Shown in pieces: positions 1 to 8,239 of a stretch of 60,288 nt of DNA (within the stretch, counting starts at the first letter, position 1; every line of letters starts with the position of its first letter). Made by a program: the position numbers and the translations under genes. The DNA lies in the NCBI GenBank assembly GCA_947447525.1, contig CANFJL010000013.1:1-60288 (forward strand). Direction: 5' to 3'. The notes beneath the pieces were generated by a model that saw nothing but the letters and a program-made list of their open reading frames with translations, ran no database searches and was not told the origin of the DNA. The stretch is from Flavobacteriales bacterium (GTDB lineage: Bacteria; Bacteroidota; Bacteroidia; Flavobacteriales_D; Crocinitomicaceae).

Positions 1-2
1 AG

Positions 3-401
3 GTTTTAGATAAATATAGTACTGAGGAGAAAACAACCACAGTATATTCTATCGAGCAGTACGAGCACTTAAAAGGTGACATGCTTGATTTGTATCATAC
101 CTTAAAGAAACGAATTTTAAATATTGATTCTTCGGTAAAAGAGGAATACAAAAAACTGTATATCGCTTTTAAATCATCCACAAATTTTGTTGACATAGTG
201 CCACAAAAGGTGAGATTGAGACTATCGCTTAATATTGATTATCCCGACATGATAGATCCAAAAGGATTGTGCAAAGATGTTTCAGGACTAGGCCGCTGGG
301 GCAATGGCGATGTGGAAGTTGGTATTTCAAATATGAATGAACTTGATGATGTTATGGAGTTGATTCAGCAAGCATTCGATAAGCAATTAGAATACATCTA
401 A
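3..401 (+). CDS. DUF5655 domain protein, C-terminal part (5' end outside window)
   Basis: The frame is open from the first complete codon of the window, so this is the 3' end of a longer gene; the ATG at 81 is internal. The visible 132 residues match my memory of the DUF5655 domain, which forms the C-terminus of many predicted nuclease or restriction-associated proteins: EEYKKLYIAFK, NFVDIVPQK, DPKGLCKDV and GRWGNGDVEV all fit. The catalytic or N-terminal domain lies upstream and cannot be seen, so the full function is unknown. It is followed 33 bp later by the membrane/TIR gene pair in the same direction, which suits a defence-island setting. The domain call is fairly firm. Confidence 0.75.
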   Translation, partial: VLDKYSTEEKTTTVYSIEQYEHLKGDMLDLYHTLKKRILNIDSSVKEEYKKLYIAFKSSTNFVDIVPQKVRLRLSLNIDYPDMIDPKGLCKDVSGLGRWGNGDVEVGISNMNELDDVMELIQQAFDKQLEYI

Positions 402-434
402 ACAATATTAATAAAGTAACAACAATACTTGTCT

Positions 435-857
435 ATGGATACAGAAGTGCTTCACAAAGAGATTGATTTAATTCAAGGAGTTATCAATAGAATGGCTAGT
501 AATTCCTTTGTCTTAAAAGGATGGTTAATCAGTTTGATAGCAGTAGTATTAGCTTTAAGTAAAGACAGCTTGTTTTCCTGCAACACAATTTTTGTTTGCT
601 CCATTTTGTGCTTTCCTATTTTAGTGTTCTGGTATTTAGATGCTTTCTATTTACATAAAGAAAAGTGTTTTCGAGCACTTTATGAATGGGTAATAAAAAA
701 CAGAATGAGTACCAATGAAAACATCTACTCATTGGATTATAGACCATACCAAAAGCAGGTTAATTCTCAGTTTCGTATTATGTTTTCAAAAACGCATTTA
801 CCATTTTACGGCCTGTCTTTTATATTACTGATCATTCTTATACTAATCATTAAATAA
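435..857 (+). CDS. Small membrane protein paired with a TIR protein
   Basis: A 140-residue protein with a charged N-terminal helix, hydrophobic segments at about residues 26-42 and 50-68, a polar middle part with WYLDAFYLHKEKCFRALYEW, and a third hydrophobic segment at the extreme C-terminus ending LILIIK. I use the ATG at 435 in preference to the TTG two codons earlier. Its stop lies 6 bp before the TIR gene, so the two should be cotranscribed. Small helical membrane proteins often accompany TIR or nucleotide-signalling proteins in bacterial conflict systems, where they act at the membrane as effectors or anchors. That role is inferred from position. I do not recognise a named family with certainty. 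Confidence 0.7.
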   Translation: MDTEVLHKEIDLIQGVINRMASNSFVLKGWLISLIAVVLALSKDSLFSCNTIFVCSILCFPILVFWYLDAFYLHKEKCFRALYEWVIKNRMSTNENIYSLDYRPYQKQVNSQFRIMFSKTHLPFYGLSFILLIILILIIK

Positions 858-863
858 TAAACA

Positions 864-1349
864 ATGGCATCTAAACGGCAAGTATTTTATAGCTTTCATT
901 TTTCTAATGATGTTATGAGAGTTCAACAAATCAGGAACATTGGAGCCTTAGAAGATAATAAACCCGTTTCAACTAACGACTGGGAAGAAGTTAAAAAAAA
1001 AGGTGATGCTGGCATTGAAAAATGGATTGATGATAATATGAATTATCGTAGCTGTGTTGTAGTCCTTGTCGGGGAAGAAACAGCAAATAGAAAATGGGTG
1101 AAACATGAAATTCAAAAAGCTTGGAAAGATGGTAAAGGTTTGCTTGGTATCTACATTCACAATCTGAAAGACCCAAATTCAGGAAGGTCTAAACAAGGTT
1201 CAAATCCGTTTGACCTATTCACTTTTAAAGACGGTAGTAAATTATCTAGCAAAGTAACTTGTTATAATCCAGACCCAAATGATGCATATAAAAGCATTGC
1301 AGACAATATTGAAAGCTGGATTGAGCAAGCTATAAATAATAGAAAATGA
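864..1349 (+). CDS. TIR-like protein (DUF1863, ThsB-like)
   Basis: A 161-residue single-domain protein. It opens with the strand QVFYSFHFSND, has SCVVVLVGEETANRKWVKHEI in the middle (residues about 64-84) and a following GLLGIYIHNLKD strand. This is the layout of the MTH538-type TIR domain DUF1863, also found in Thoeris ThsB. Known relatives cleave NAD or make cyclic-ADP-ribose-type signals after phage infection. The glutamate of the WVKHEI helix is the likely catalytic residue. No ThsA-like protein (SIR2 plus SLOG) is visible, so the membrane protein upstream is the natural partner. Domain call is strong; defence role is inferred. Confidence 0.85.
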   Translation: MASKRQVFYSFHFSNDVMRVQQIRNIGALEDNKPVSTNDWEEVKKKGDAGIEKWIDDNMNYRSCVVVLVGEETANRKWVKHEIQKAWKDGKGLLGIYIHNLKDPNSGRSKQGSNPFDLFTFKDGSKLSSKVTCYNPDPNDAYKSIADNIESWIEQAINNRK

Positions 1350-1350
1350 A

Positions 1351-1365
1351 ATGCGGTTTCCGCAT
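1351..1365 (+). terminator. Short GC-rich hairpin after the TIR gene
   Basis: ATGCGG, TTT, CCGCAT forms a perfect 6-bp stem with a 3-nt loop two bases after the TIR stop codon. No clean T-tract follows (only CCTTTT about 8 bp later), so a terminator role is possible but weak. Confidence 0.35.
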
Positions 1366-1562
1366 ACCATCCTTTTCCAAATAAATTACAGCTCGTACTT
1401 CGTTGAAGCGTGTTATTCTCCACAATTTAGGTTTTAAGGCATGTAAAGGTATATGGCTAGATAACCAATCCGAAGTAAGCTATATACAATAAAGTGTATG
1501 TTGCCATCCTTGTCTAACTTTCATAAATTGCATTTATCAATTGTAAAATAAAATATGAACCA

Positions 1563-1733
1563 ATGACGAAAACTAGAAATGAAATTTTGGAGAAAATTAA
1601 AATCGTACGTCCCCATATGTCTAATGAAGAAGCGAAACACCTCTTAGAAACACTAGAAACTTATTGTGAATTGGTTATTAATTATACGCTGAAAAACGGA
1701 GGTGATGAGGAGGAAAAACTCGAACGATTATAA
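1563..1733 (+). CDS. Small helical protein, 56 aa, unknown
   Basis: An ATG at 1563 opens a 56-residue frame that ends one base before the convergent WYL gene. The product is highly charged and predicted helical (MTKTRNEILEKIKIVRPHMS, later LLETLETYCELVINYTLKNG, then an acidic/basic tail). The composition looks like real coding sequence and not a shadow of another gene, because the opposite strand here is intergenic. About 210 bp of gene-free DNA precede it. Function unknown; small charged proteins at this kind of position are sometimes antitoxins or regulators, but nothing here shows that. Confidence 0.5.
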   Translation: MTKTRNEILEKIKIVRPHMSNEEAKHLLETLETYCELVINYTLKNGGDEEEKLERL

Positions 1734-2753
1734 CTAACCACCCTCATAAAGCTTACCAGCAGCATTTAATCTTTTACAAATTTGAGAAGCCAATTTTTCA
1801 GGCTTAATAACGCTAACACTATCCGCATAAGAAAGAATCATTCTTTCTAACTCATAATTGATAATAATATCCAATGTTATCTCAAGCGTATCGTCATCAA
1901 GCCATTTAGACTTTTGTGAGCCATGTATAGGCTTGGTCACCATGTAGTTTCCGGTTTTTCCTTTAAAATGTAAAACCACCTCTTCTGTTTTTTTACCTGC
2001 GGGTTTTGTAACACCTATTATATCTTCAAAATAGTCTAGCCAATCAATTTCAGTATTTTTTTTATACTCAATATTCAATTCTTTGACTGCGATCATTCTA
2101 TCTAAGGCTAAATTCCAATCAAATTTCTGATTTTCTGAATTATAACCAAATAGAAACCAACGATTGTTGTATTGTTTTAAAAAATAAGGATGAAGAATTA
2201 GATCATATGGATTATCCTCCTCAAAGGGCTTGTAGCTGATGGATAAAACTTGCTTATAAAATATAGCATTATGCAATTGTCCTAAAAACTCAATTCCCTT
2301 TAAGTATTCATTATTATCAAATTCAATTATAGTGTTTGAAACATCGTCAGGCGCCAATCCTTGTTTTAATTTAGGAACAAGTTCATGAATCCACTCAAAT
2401 TGTGGCATGCCTTTAAATTGCGACAAAATATCGATGGCAGATTTCAATTGATTAATTTCAACTTCATTCAAAGGCATATTATTTATTGAAAACGAAGGAT
2501 TGGTATATCTGTAAAATACTTTTTTCCCTTCACGTTCCTTTGTTAGTTCAATACTCCAACCCTCCTCACTTTCCATGAAAGATATGTCTTCAAATAGTTG
2601 GCGTCTACTGATACCATTTGATAATAAGTCTATTTCAGATAATACCTTATCACATGCTTCAAGTAGATCATCAATAAAATACCTCCGTCCTGAGTTCCTA
2701 AAACAAGTATCAAGTACTTTATATCGAATTAAAGCATTCTTATTTGTAGCCAT
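1734..2753 (-). CDS. WYL-domain transcriptional regulator
   Basis: A 339-residue protein with an N-terminal winged-helix part (residues about 5-60, with SRRQLFEDISFMESEEGWSI as the recognition-helix area) and a WYL domain at about 165-240. It contains ISYKPF, HPYFLKQYNNRWFLFGYN and the following LALDRM, and a C-terminal extension typical of the PafC/BrxR/CapW-like group. Known relatives are ligand-controlled regulators of defence systems. The gene is transcribed away from the retron locus and shares its promoter region, where an inverted-repeat element sits. I infer that it controls the four matching promoters between 2852 and 12,534. Two paralogues occur at 24,083 and 43,684. Confidence 0.9.
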   Translation of the reverse strand: MATNKNALIRYKVLDTCFRNSGRRYFIDDLLEACDKVLSEIDLLSNGISRRQLFEDISFMESEEGWSIELTKEREGKKVFYRYTNPSFSINNMPLNEVEINQLKSAIDILSQFKGMPQFEWIHELVPKLKQGLAPDDVSNTIIEFDNNEYLKGIEFLGQLHNAIFYKQVLSISYKPFEEDNPYDLILHPYFLKQYNNRWFLFGYNSENQKFDWNLALDRMIAVKELNIEYKKNTEIDWLDYFEDIIGVTKPAGKKTEEVVLHFKGKTGNYMVTKPIHGSQKSKWLDDDTLEITLDIIINYELERMILSYADSVSVIKPEKLASQICKRLNAAGKLYEGG

Positions 2754-2851
2754 TTATTTAATTATTTAAAATGCAGATTGGCTGCACTTTTATAACGTTT
2801 ATTTGCAGATTAAATAAAGTATGTACTAAATTAATAATAATTAATTACATT

Positions 2852-2887
2852 TATGCAGTTCCACCGCACAGTTGGAATATTACTTTG
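2852..2887 (+). promoter_or_regulatory. Operator/promoter site A, upstream of the retron
   Basis: TATGCAGTTCCACCGCACA (2852-2870) is an imperfect inverted repeat with half-sites like TGTGC and GCACA. Exactly 13 bp later comes TTTG (2884-2887) in a TTACTTTG context, one mismatch from the Bacteroidota -7 consensus TAnnTTTG. The same 19-bp element and the same 13-bp gap recur at 8187, 11,970 and 12,499. Transcription should start near 2893, just before the a1 repeat of the retron RNA. Confidence 0.75.
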
Positions 2888-2893
2888 CATATT

Positions 2894-3128
2894 GTTCTTT
2901 GAAAGCCTGCTGCACGATATTGATTTGTGCCAACTGGAAGCCACCGCAAGGTAGTTTCAAATCGGTTGGTGTTCTCCGATTTATCGGGGGATGAATGTTT
3001 CTTGGTTAATCAATGCCTTCAACTGAAAGGTTCTAGAGAAAACCTTGCAAATATTATATATCATTGATAGAATTTTTCTTTTAAGAAGAATACATAAACA
3101 AAGAATAACGCAGCAGGCTTCATTGAAC
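2894..3128 (+). ncRNA. Retron msr-msd non-coding RNA
   Basis: The 388-bp gap before the reverse transcriptase holds AAGCCTGCTGC (2903-2913) and its exact complement GCAGCAGGCTT (3110-3120), the expected a1/a2 pair. The pairing probably extends imperfectly to 2894 and 3128. Inside are an msr-like stem-loop (CCAAC with GTTGG enclosing ACC-GCAA-GGT), a second hairpin CCGAT-TT-ATCGG with further pairing around it, and a long stem ATCAATG (3009-3015) with CATTGAT (3062-3068) that encloses AAGGTT and AACCTT and would be the msd. The a2 arm ends 13-21 bp before the RT start. I could not assign the branching guanosine. Boundaries are approximate. Confidence 0.8.
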
Positions 3129-3141
3129 TTTTTATAAAATT

Positions 3142-5532
3142 ATGAAACCGGAACAAGCACATATCGACCAAATCAGAGCTGCCTTTGAAAAAATGGAGTC
3201 CAGGGAAGATTTGCTTCATGTATTGAATGTTGCAAAACCAATGGTCTATGGTGATAAGGCTGTTCCATTTCAATTAAAACAGCTCACTTGGTATGCTAAC
3301 CCGAAACTTGGAAGAAAGCGATATACTGAATTTAAAGTAAAGAAAAAATCAGGAGCCGAACGCTCTATACACTCACCGGTAGCGGGTTTAAAATCTATCC
3401 AAAAAACACTGAGTTTTGTATTGCAATGCGTTTACGAACCACACAATGCCGCAATGGGATTTGTAAGAGATAAATCCATTGTTGACAATGCCAAATTGCA
3501 TGTAGGAAATATGTACGTGTATAATATAGACTTAAAAGACTTTTTCCCTTCCGTTGATCAGGCAAGAGTATGGAAATGCTTTCAATTAACCCCTTTTAAT
3601 TTAGCTCGTAGTGGAGTACTTGCCAATATCATTGCATCGTTGTGCTGCACCGAAATGGAAGTAGAACGCAAAAGCGAAACTGGCGAATGGGAAAAAGTAA
3701 AACGCAATGTATTGCCACAGGGTGCTCCCACTTCACCGGTAATAACAAACATTGTTTGTCAAAAACTTGATTATTTATTATCCGGCGTAGCAAAACGTTT
3801 TGGCCTAAAATATAGTCGTTATGCCGATGACATCACTTTTAGTTCTATGCACAACGTGTATCAGCCCGAGAGTAAGTTTTTAAAAGAATTACGCAGGATA
3901 ATTGCTGAACAAAACTTTCATATTAAAGAAAGTAAAACCCGTTTGCAAAAAGATGGCTACCGAAAAGAAGTAACCGGCTTGTTGGTGAATGAAAAAGCCA
4001 ATGTGCAGCAACGATACATCAAACAATTGCGTATGTGGCTTTATTATTGGGAAAGGTATGGTTACGAAAGAGCATATACTTATTTTCTTGTTCAATATGT
4101 TTCTGACAAAGTAAAAGTTAAAAAAGGAAAACCTGATATGGCAAGTGTTATTTCCGGAAAACTGGATTACCTAAAAATGGTGAAGGGTGCGGATAATGAA
4201 TTGTACTTAAAGTTGAAGGGGAGGTTTAAGAATCTTAATGACTCAAGTATTAAATCAAAGACTATTTCAGAAGCTGCTAACACAACCGAAATTGATTCAA
4301 ACCAAGTTAAGATTGCATGGGAAGTATGTCAGTCTCCGAAAAAGAATTCAAAATTGTTTAACTCAATTAATGAATTGTATTTAAAGTTGAAGAGTAGGTT
4401 TAAGAATCTTAATGACTCAAGTATTAAATCAAAGACTATTTCAGAAGCTTATAACACTACCGAAATTGATACAAACCAAGTTAAGATTACTTTGGAAGTA
4501 TATCAGTCTCCGAAAAAGAATGAAAAATTGTATAACTCAATAAACATTCCAAAGGACACCGTTTTACCAAGTACGATTATAGTCCCAAATTGTATTGAGG
4601 AATTTGAGGAAGTACCGGAAGATAATAAGCCCAATAAGTTGTTTCCACATAATCCATTGTATACAATTTCTTTTTTAAAGAAATTCAAAATTGGCGACGG
4701 TAGTGGGTTTAAAGAATTAGTACACGATGTCATTTTATCTGATCAAACTATACAAGAAATACTCAGCAAGGTAAAAATACATCCAAATTTTATATCTCAT
4801 TACAAAGGAGAAAAAGTAACCAAAGTTTCCTTTCTTAATCGAGGAATAGTAATGTCTGTAAGAGAGCTTATTAATTTGTTTGAAACCGATGGTATACCTT
4901 TTTATAATTATAGTCATAAGCATCCTTTCAATAATGATAGTGTATATACTGAATATGCTAAGCAATTTAAAAAGAAATACAGGTATGGGAGTGGCAGCGA
5001 ATACAGTAAATTACAAACTGACATCATTAATATTTTCAATGACCAGCGTGTACCATTAAGTTCATTGTCATTTATGCCAGATGAACGGAAGTTTAATATT
5101 AGATCTTCTTTCTTTACATGGCAACCTGCAATCTATAATGGTATCAGATATATTGTTCAAGGAATTAGCGACCATTCCAACATAAATGGAATGAGTTCTT
5201 TCAATTCAAATACAAAGAAAATATTAGTTGAAGTTGAAAGAATACAAGAAGAAACTCTATCATACGTTGAGCTTAGGATATTTGATTGTATGAGCATATC
5301 GAAAATTGATAGTAAAACACTCTTGCAATTTTTACAAGGTTCTTCACCATTCAAATTTGATTTCAGAAATCTGTGTGATTGGATTGTTGAGTGTGATTTT
5401 CTTGATGAATCATCTAAGAGGATAAATCTGCTAAATGCACCTGAATATTCAAAATCATTACCCGAAACAGTGGATTTGCCTTTTCCTGTTGGTGGTTTCA
5501 AACATATACTTAGATTTTATGACGTTAGATAA
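3142..5532 (+). CDS. Retron reverse transcriptase with long C-terminal extension
   Basis: A 796-residue protein. Residues 1-350 are a reverse transcriptase: first catalytic Asp in YNIDLKDFFPSVD (about D130), QGAPTSP at 193-199, YADD at 227-230. Two signatures point to retron RTs and away from group II intron maturases: N116-A-K-L-H120 (NAxxH) and V277-T-G279 (VTG). Retron RTs are usually 300-400 residues, so the other 440 are an extension: two 58-residue repeats (352-467) and a 330-residue region I do not recognise that ends in VGGFKHILRFYDV. It should copy the msd part of the upstream RNA into branched msDNA. The next gene starts inside its last codons. Confidence 0.88.
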   Translation: MKPEQAHIDQIRAAFEKMESREDLLHVLNVAKPMVYGDKAVPFQLKQLTWYANPKLGRKRYTEFKVKKKSGAERSIHSPVAGLKSIQKTLSFVLQCVYEPHNAAMGFVRDKSIVDNAKLHVGNMYVYNIDLKDFFPSVDQARVWKCFQLTPFNLARSGVLANIIASLCCTEMEVERKSETGEWEKVKRNVLPQGAPTSPVITNIVCQKLDYLLSGVAKRFGLKYSRYADDITFSSMHNVYQPESKFLKELRRIIAEQNFHIKESKTRLQKDGYRKEVTGLLVNEKANVQQRYIKQLRMWLYYWERYGYERAYTYFLVQYVSDKVKVKKGKPDMASVISGKLDYLKMVKGADNELYLKLKGRFKNLNDSSIKSKTISEAANTTEIDSNQVKIAWEVCQSPKKNSKLFNSINELYLKLKSRFKNLNDSSIKSKTISEAYNTTEIDTNQVKITLEVYQSPKKNEKLYNSINIPKDTVLPSTIIVPNCIEEFEEVPEDNKPNKLFPHNPLYTISFLKKFKIGDGSGFKELVHDVILSDQTIQEILSKVKIHPNFISHYKGEKVTKVSFLNRGIVMSVRELINLFETDGIPFYNYSHKHPFNNDSVYTEYAKQFKKKYRYGSGSEYSKLQTDIINIFNDQRVPLSSLSFMPDERKFNIRSSFFTWQPAIYNGIRYIVQGISDHSNINGMSSFNSNTKKILVEVERIQEETLSYVELRIFDCMSISKIDSKTLLQFLQGSSPFKFDFRNLCDWIVECDFLDESSKRINLLNAPEYSKSLPETVDLPFPVGGFKHILRFYDVR
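4195..4542 (+). repeat. In-frame 174-bp tandem duplication inside the RT gene
   Basis: Two adjacent 174-bp units (4195-4368 and 4369-4542) encode near-identical 58-residue blocks beginning NELYLKLK and ending KL(F/Y)NSIN. The two copies differ at only a few codons. The unit is a multiple of three, so the frame is kept. The duplication lies exactly at the junction between the RT domain and the C-terminal extension, where it lengthens the linker. The high identity suggests it is recent. Confidence 0.9.
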
Positions 5533-6202
5533 AATATTAATTTTAGATGATAAAGCACCAAGTGAAGATTTTAGCACTTCTCAGCTTCTTTCTCACTTAG
5601 CTGTTGGTGAACGATTACTAGTTGACTATTATGAAAGTACTGAAACACTATGGCTAGAAAGCAACAAGGAAGATGATATTATTTTGATGAAGGATTTCTC
5701 AAATTACCCTTTCATTTTAATCCATGATAGTTTTGAGAATCCATTAATTAGGGACGGTCTTAAAGCAGTATTATTTGAAAAACTCACTAAAACTTCCAAA
5801 GTTATTTTGTTTTCTGGAAGCATAACCGAAAGTGAACTTCCAATTGAAAGGATTTACGATAACCAAATCTCAAAAGATACTTTTTGTTATGAAATATTGA
5901 GGCGGCAATTCTTTAATAATTTAAAAACCTTTATTGAAAGCTACTTAATATCAGGTGAGTACCAAATAAAGTACTTATACAACTCATATATCAATCCTAA
6001 AAAGGATAAGGCTTATGCATTGTTTGAAATTATAAAAACCGATTTGGAGGAATCATTACAAAATGCAATTGAATCAAATTCATTTATTGAATTACTTTCA
6101 TTGTATGGCTATATAAACATCTCAGAAATTTCAAATAGATTTTTAAAAATGAATGATGATGAATTTATCGAAAATTTAGAGGACTTTATTGAAAATAATT
6201 AA
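5519..6202 (+). CDS. Receiver-like (atypical response regulator fold) small protein
   Basis: I start at the ATG at 5519, which overlaps the RT stop by 14 bp and suggests translational coupling; the frame is open further upstream but only inside the RT. The 227-residue product begins MTLDKILILDDKAP, with an Asp pair at 10-11, a strand FILIHDSF with D70, and VILFSGS with S99. This spacing matches the Asp-Asp, phosphoacceptor Asp and Thr/Ser positions of receiver domains. The conserved lysine is not obvious. The C-terminal 100 residues are helical. I infer a receiver-like adaptor of the retron system, probably working with the next gene. Confidence 0.6.
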   Translation: MTLDKILILDDKAPSEDFSTSQLLSHLAVGERLLVDYYESTETLWLESNKEDDIILMKDFSNYPFILIHDSFENPLIRDGLKAVLFEKLTKTSKVILFSGSITESELPIERIYDNQISKDTFCYEILRRQFFNNLKTFIESYLISGEYQIKYLYNSYINPKKDKAYALFEIIKTDLEESLQNAIESNSFIELLSLYGYINISEISNRFLKMNDDEFIENLEDFIENN

Positions 6203-6214
6203 AACCAAATTAAT

Positions 6215-8185
6215 ATGTATCTACTTCTACATAATTCAAAAAAAACATTTTCAATCGAATTGTCTGAAACTTTTATTCAGATTAACACTAAGGATTTATA
6301 TTTAATAAAAGATGAAAACGATTTTTTATACCGAAGTAATGTAGATGAGTATTATTTAAACTCAATTTCAGTGGCCTTGGATAACTCTTTATATCAAGAT
6401 ATACAGGCTGTAATTATTGATAAAAACATTGGCAATTTAGGTTGGACAATGGCAATTCGACTAGCAGGTCATATTGTTTGTTCTGATTATTCCAAATGTG
6501 CAATAAATAGGGTTCCTATAATACTCACAGATTGGGCTAATATTGATTTAGAAGATAATTCCTTGAAAGATCCTGCAATCAATAATATCTTTCAAACAAC
6601 AGGTTTTTATTTTAGGAAATTTGAGGATTTGTTTTCATTAAAGGCTGACAACTTAACTGGTGAATTAAGATATCGAATTGACTTGGAAATTAATCGTTTA
6701 AACCCAGTTGATTTTAACCAAATAAGCATTAGATCAGTTTATGACAATAGTCATCAAGCTACTAATGAGTGGGGCGCAATGCGATTAGCCTCGAATTTTG
6801 GCATTTTCGAATTGATCAAGTTTACCTATCCAAAACACCTTTACTTTAAGTATTTGTCAAGATTTATAAATCAAGGTCATCTAAATCCAAATAAAAGTTT
6901 ACAAAATTTGTTCAGTAAAATTTTACTTATTGATGATAACGCTGATTGTGGTTGGATTGAATTGCTAAAAAATATACATTTTGAATTTGATGATTTAGAA
7001 AAAGGTTTTAAGGGCAAAATTGACAAAATCACAACGACAGATATTCTTAATGTTTGGAAAAATGTTACGCCAGAAAAATTTAATCAATATGATTTAATAT
7101 ACTTAGACTTATATCTTGAAAAAGGGAAAGCCGACAGTACGAATGCACTCTCTGCTTTAAAATTTATAAAAGAAAAGTATCCGAATATTCCTATAATTAT
7201 TTTCACCGCTTCTGATAAAGCATGGAACTTGGATGAGGTGCTTGAAAAAGGTGCCGATGCGATGTATATTAAAGAATCACCACTTTATTACCGTAACAAA
7301 GTATATTCCTTGAAAAATTATAATGATTTTATGGCTACTATAAACTTTATACACAAGAAGTATATTGTCTTAAGGCCATATTGGCTGGCTATTCAAGAAA
7401 TACTCACTGATAAAACATTTCTAAATCTTACCGAAAAAGGTAACTCTAAATTTAAAGAAAGAATCAAAGAGCGTTTAGAAATGTTTTATGGATTATTGAA
7501 AAGAGGCCTTGAACAAACTGAATTTAATGAGTCAAGATTTCATTTTTCAGACCATGAATTGGCTTTTGTAATTTTGTGGAGCATCCTAAATGAAATCAGT
7601 GAAGCTAACTTTCGTAAGACACAACCAAGTATATCCATTAATAATTCTGCAGGCATACAATTTAATACACATCCTAGTGGAAGAAGCATTACTTATCAAA
7701 AATATCATTTTAAGTGGGAAATTATTAACCAAGAAGATACTTTCATCGAATATGAATACAATCTTCGTTTTGATTCAAATGGAAATCCTTTAATAACTGC
7801 CAATGGTAGGTCTTATATATTAACTCACGAGCAAAAATCTTGTTTTGAGTTTTCAAAGGATATCTTCCAAATAATACCAACTGCAAAAACAAAACCTAAT
7901 TATGAAGCTACTTTATTTCTACAGATAGCATATTTGCTGGAAAGGAAAAATAATCTATCGTCTAGCATTAATAAATTACACTTCCAACAAATGCTGGTTA
8001 GATTAAACGAAATTCGTAATCATTTATATTTAACACATGGATCTGATATTTCTACTGGATTCTATGATCATATAGAAAAGGATAAAAGAGCTACTCACTT
8101 AATAAAGCCTGATAAGGATTTAAAGGACTTATTTGAGTTGATCTCTTTTTTATTAACTGGAAATGAAAATAAGGTAAATATTTAA
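6215..8185 (+). CDS. Receiver-domain protein with HEPN-like C-terminus (candidate retron effector)
   Basis: A 656-residue protein. Residues 1-230 are unrecognised. A canonical receiver core follows: KILLIDDN with D240/D241, YLDLYLEKG with D298 as phosphoacceptor, IIFTASD with T331, and YIKES with K353. The C-terminal 290 residues are helical, and residues 601-608 read RNHLYLTH, an R-N-x5-H arrangement as in HEPN ribonucleases (Rx4-6H with a polar residue after the Arg). A phosphorylation- or conformation-gated RNase effector is therefore plausible. It lies 12 bp after the short receiver-like gene. The receiver call is firm; the HEPN call rests on one motif and helical context. Confidence 0.7.
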   Translation: MYLLLHNSKKTFSIELSETFIQINTKDLYLIKDENDFLYRSNVDEYYLNSISVALDNSLYQDIQAVIIDKNIGNLGWTMAIRLAGHIVCSDYSKCAINRVPIILTDWANIDLEDNSLKDPAINNIFQTTGFYFRKFEDLFSLKADNLTGELRYRIDLEINRLNPVDFNQISIRSVYDNSHQATNEWGAMRLASNFGIFELIKFTYPKHLYFKYLSRFINQGHLNPNKSLQNLFSKILLIDDNADCGWIELLKNIHFEFDDLEKGFKGKIDKITTTDILNVWKNVTPEKFNQYDLIYLDLYLEKGKADSTNALSALKFIKEKYPNIPIIIFTASDKAWNLDEVLEKGADAMYIKESPLYYRNKVYSLKNYNDFMATINFIHKKYIVLRPYWLAIQEILTDKTFLNLTEKGNSKFKERIKERLEMFYGLLKRGLEQTEFNESRFHFSDHELAFVILWSILNEISEANFRKTQPSISINNSAGIQFNTHPSGRSITYQKYHFKWEIINQEDTFIEYEYNLRFDSNGNPLITANGRSYILTHEQKSCFEFSKDIFQIIPTAKTKPNYEATLFLQIAYLLERKNNLSSSINKLHFQQMLVRLNEIRNHLYLTHGSDISTGFYDHIEKDKRATHLIKPDKDLKDLFELISFLLTGNENKVNI

Positions 8186-8186
8186 T

Positions 8187-8222
8187 TGCGCAGTTCCACC
8201 GCACAATTAAATACAATATTTG
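8187..8222 (+). promoter_or_regulatory. Operator/promoter site B, upstream of the helicase
   Basis: TGCGCAGTTCCACCGCACA (8187-8205) matches site A at 17 of 19 positions and is again followed, after exactly 13 bp, by TTTG (8219-8222; context AATATTTG). It begins 2 bp after the stop of the receiver/HEPN gene. The helicase pair thus has its own promoter of the same class, and its ATG is at 8240. Confidence 0.75.
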
Positions 8223-8239
8223 CATAGAAACCATAAGAC

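Noticed and set aside
435..1349. Thoeris system
   Set aside because: A ThsB-like TIR is present but no ThsA (SIR2/SLOG) gene is visible, although the region left of the window is unseen.
5157..5501. 114-residue minus-strand reading frame
   Set aside because: It lies inside the RT gene extension on the opposite strand and has no promoter or coding signs.
3142..5532. RT as group II intron maturase or a DGR reverse transcriptase
   Set aside because: No intron domain V-like hairpin, no maturase or HNH region, no template/variable repeat pair; NAxxH and VTG plus the a1/a2 RNA point to a retron.
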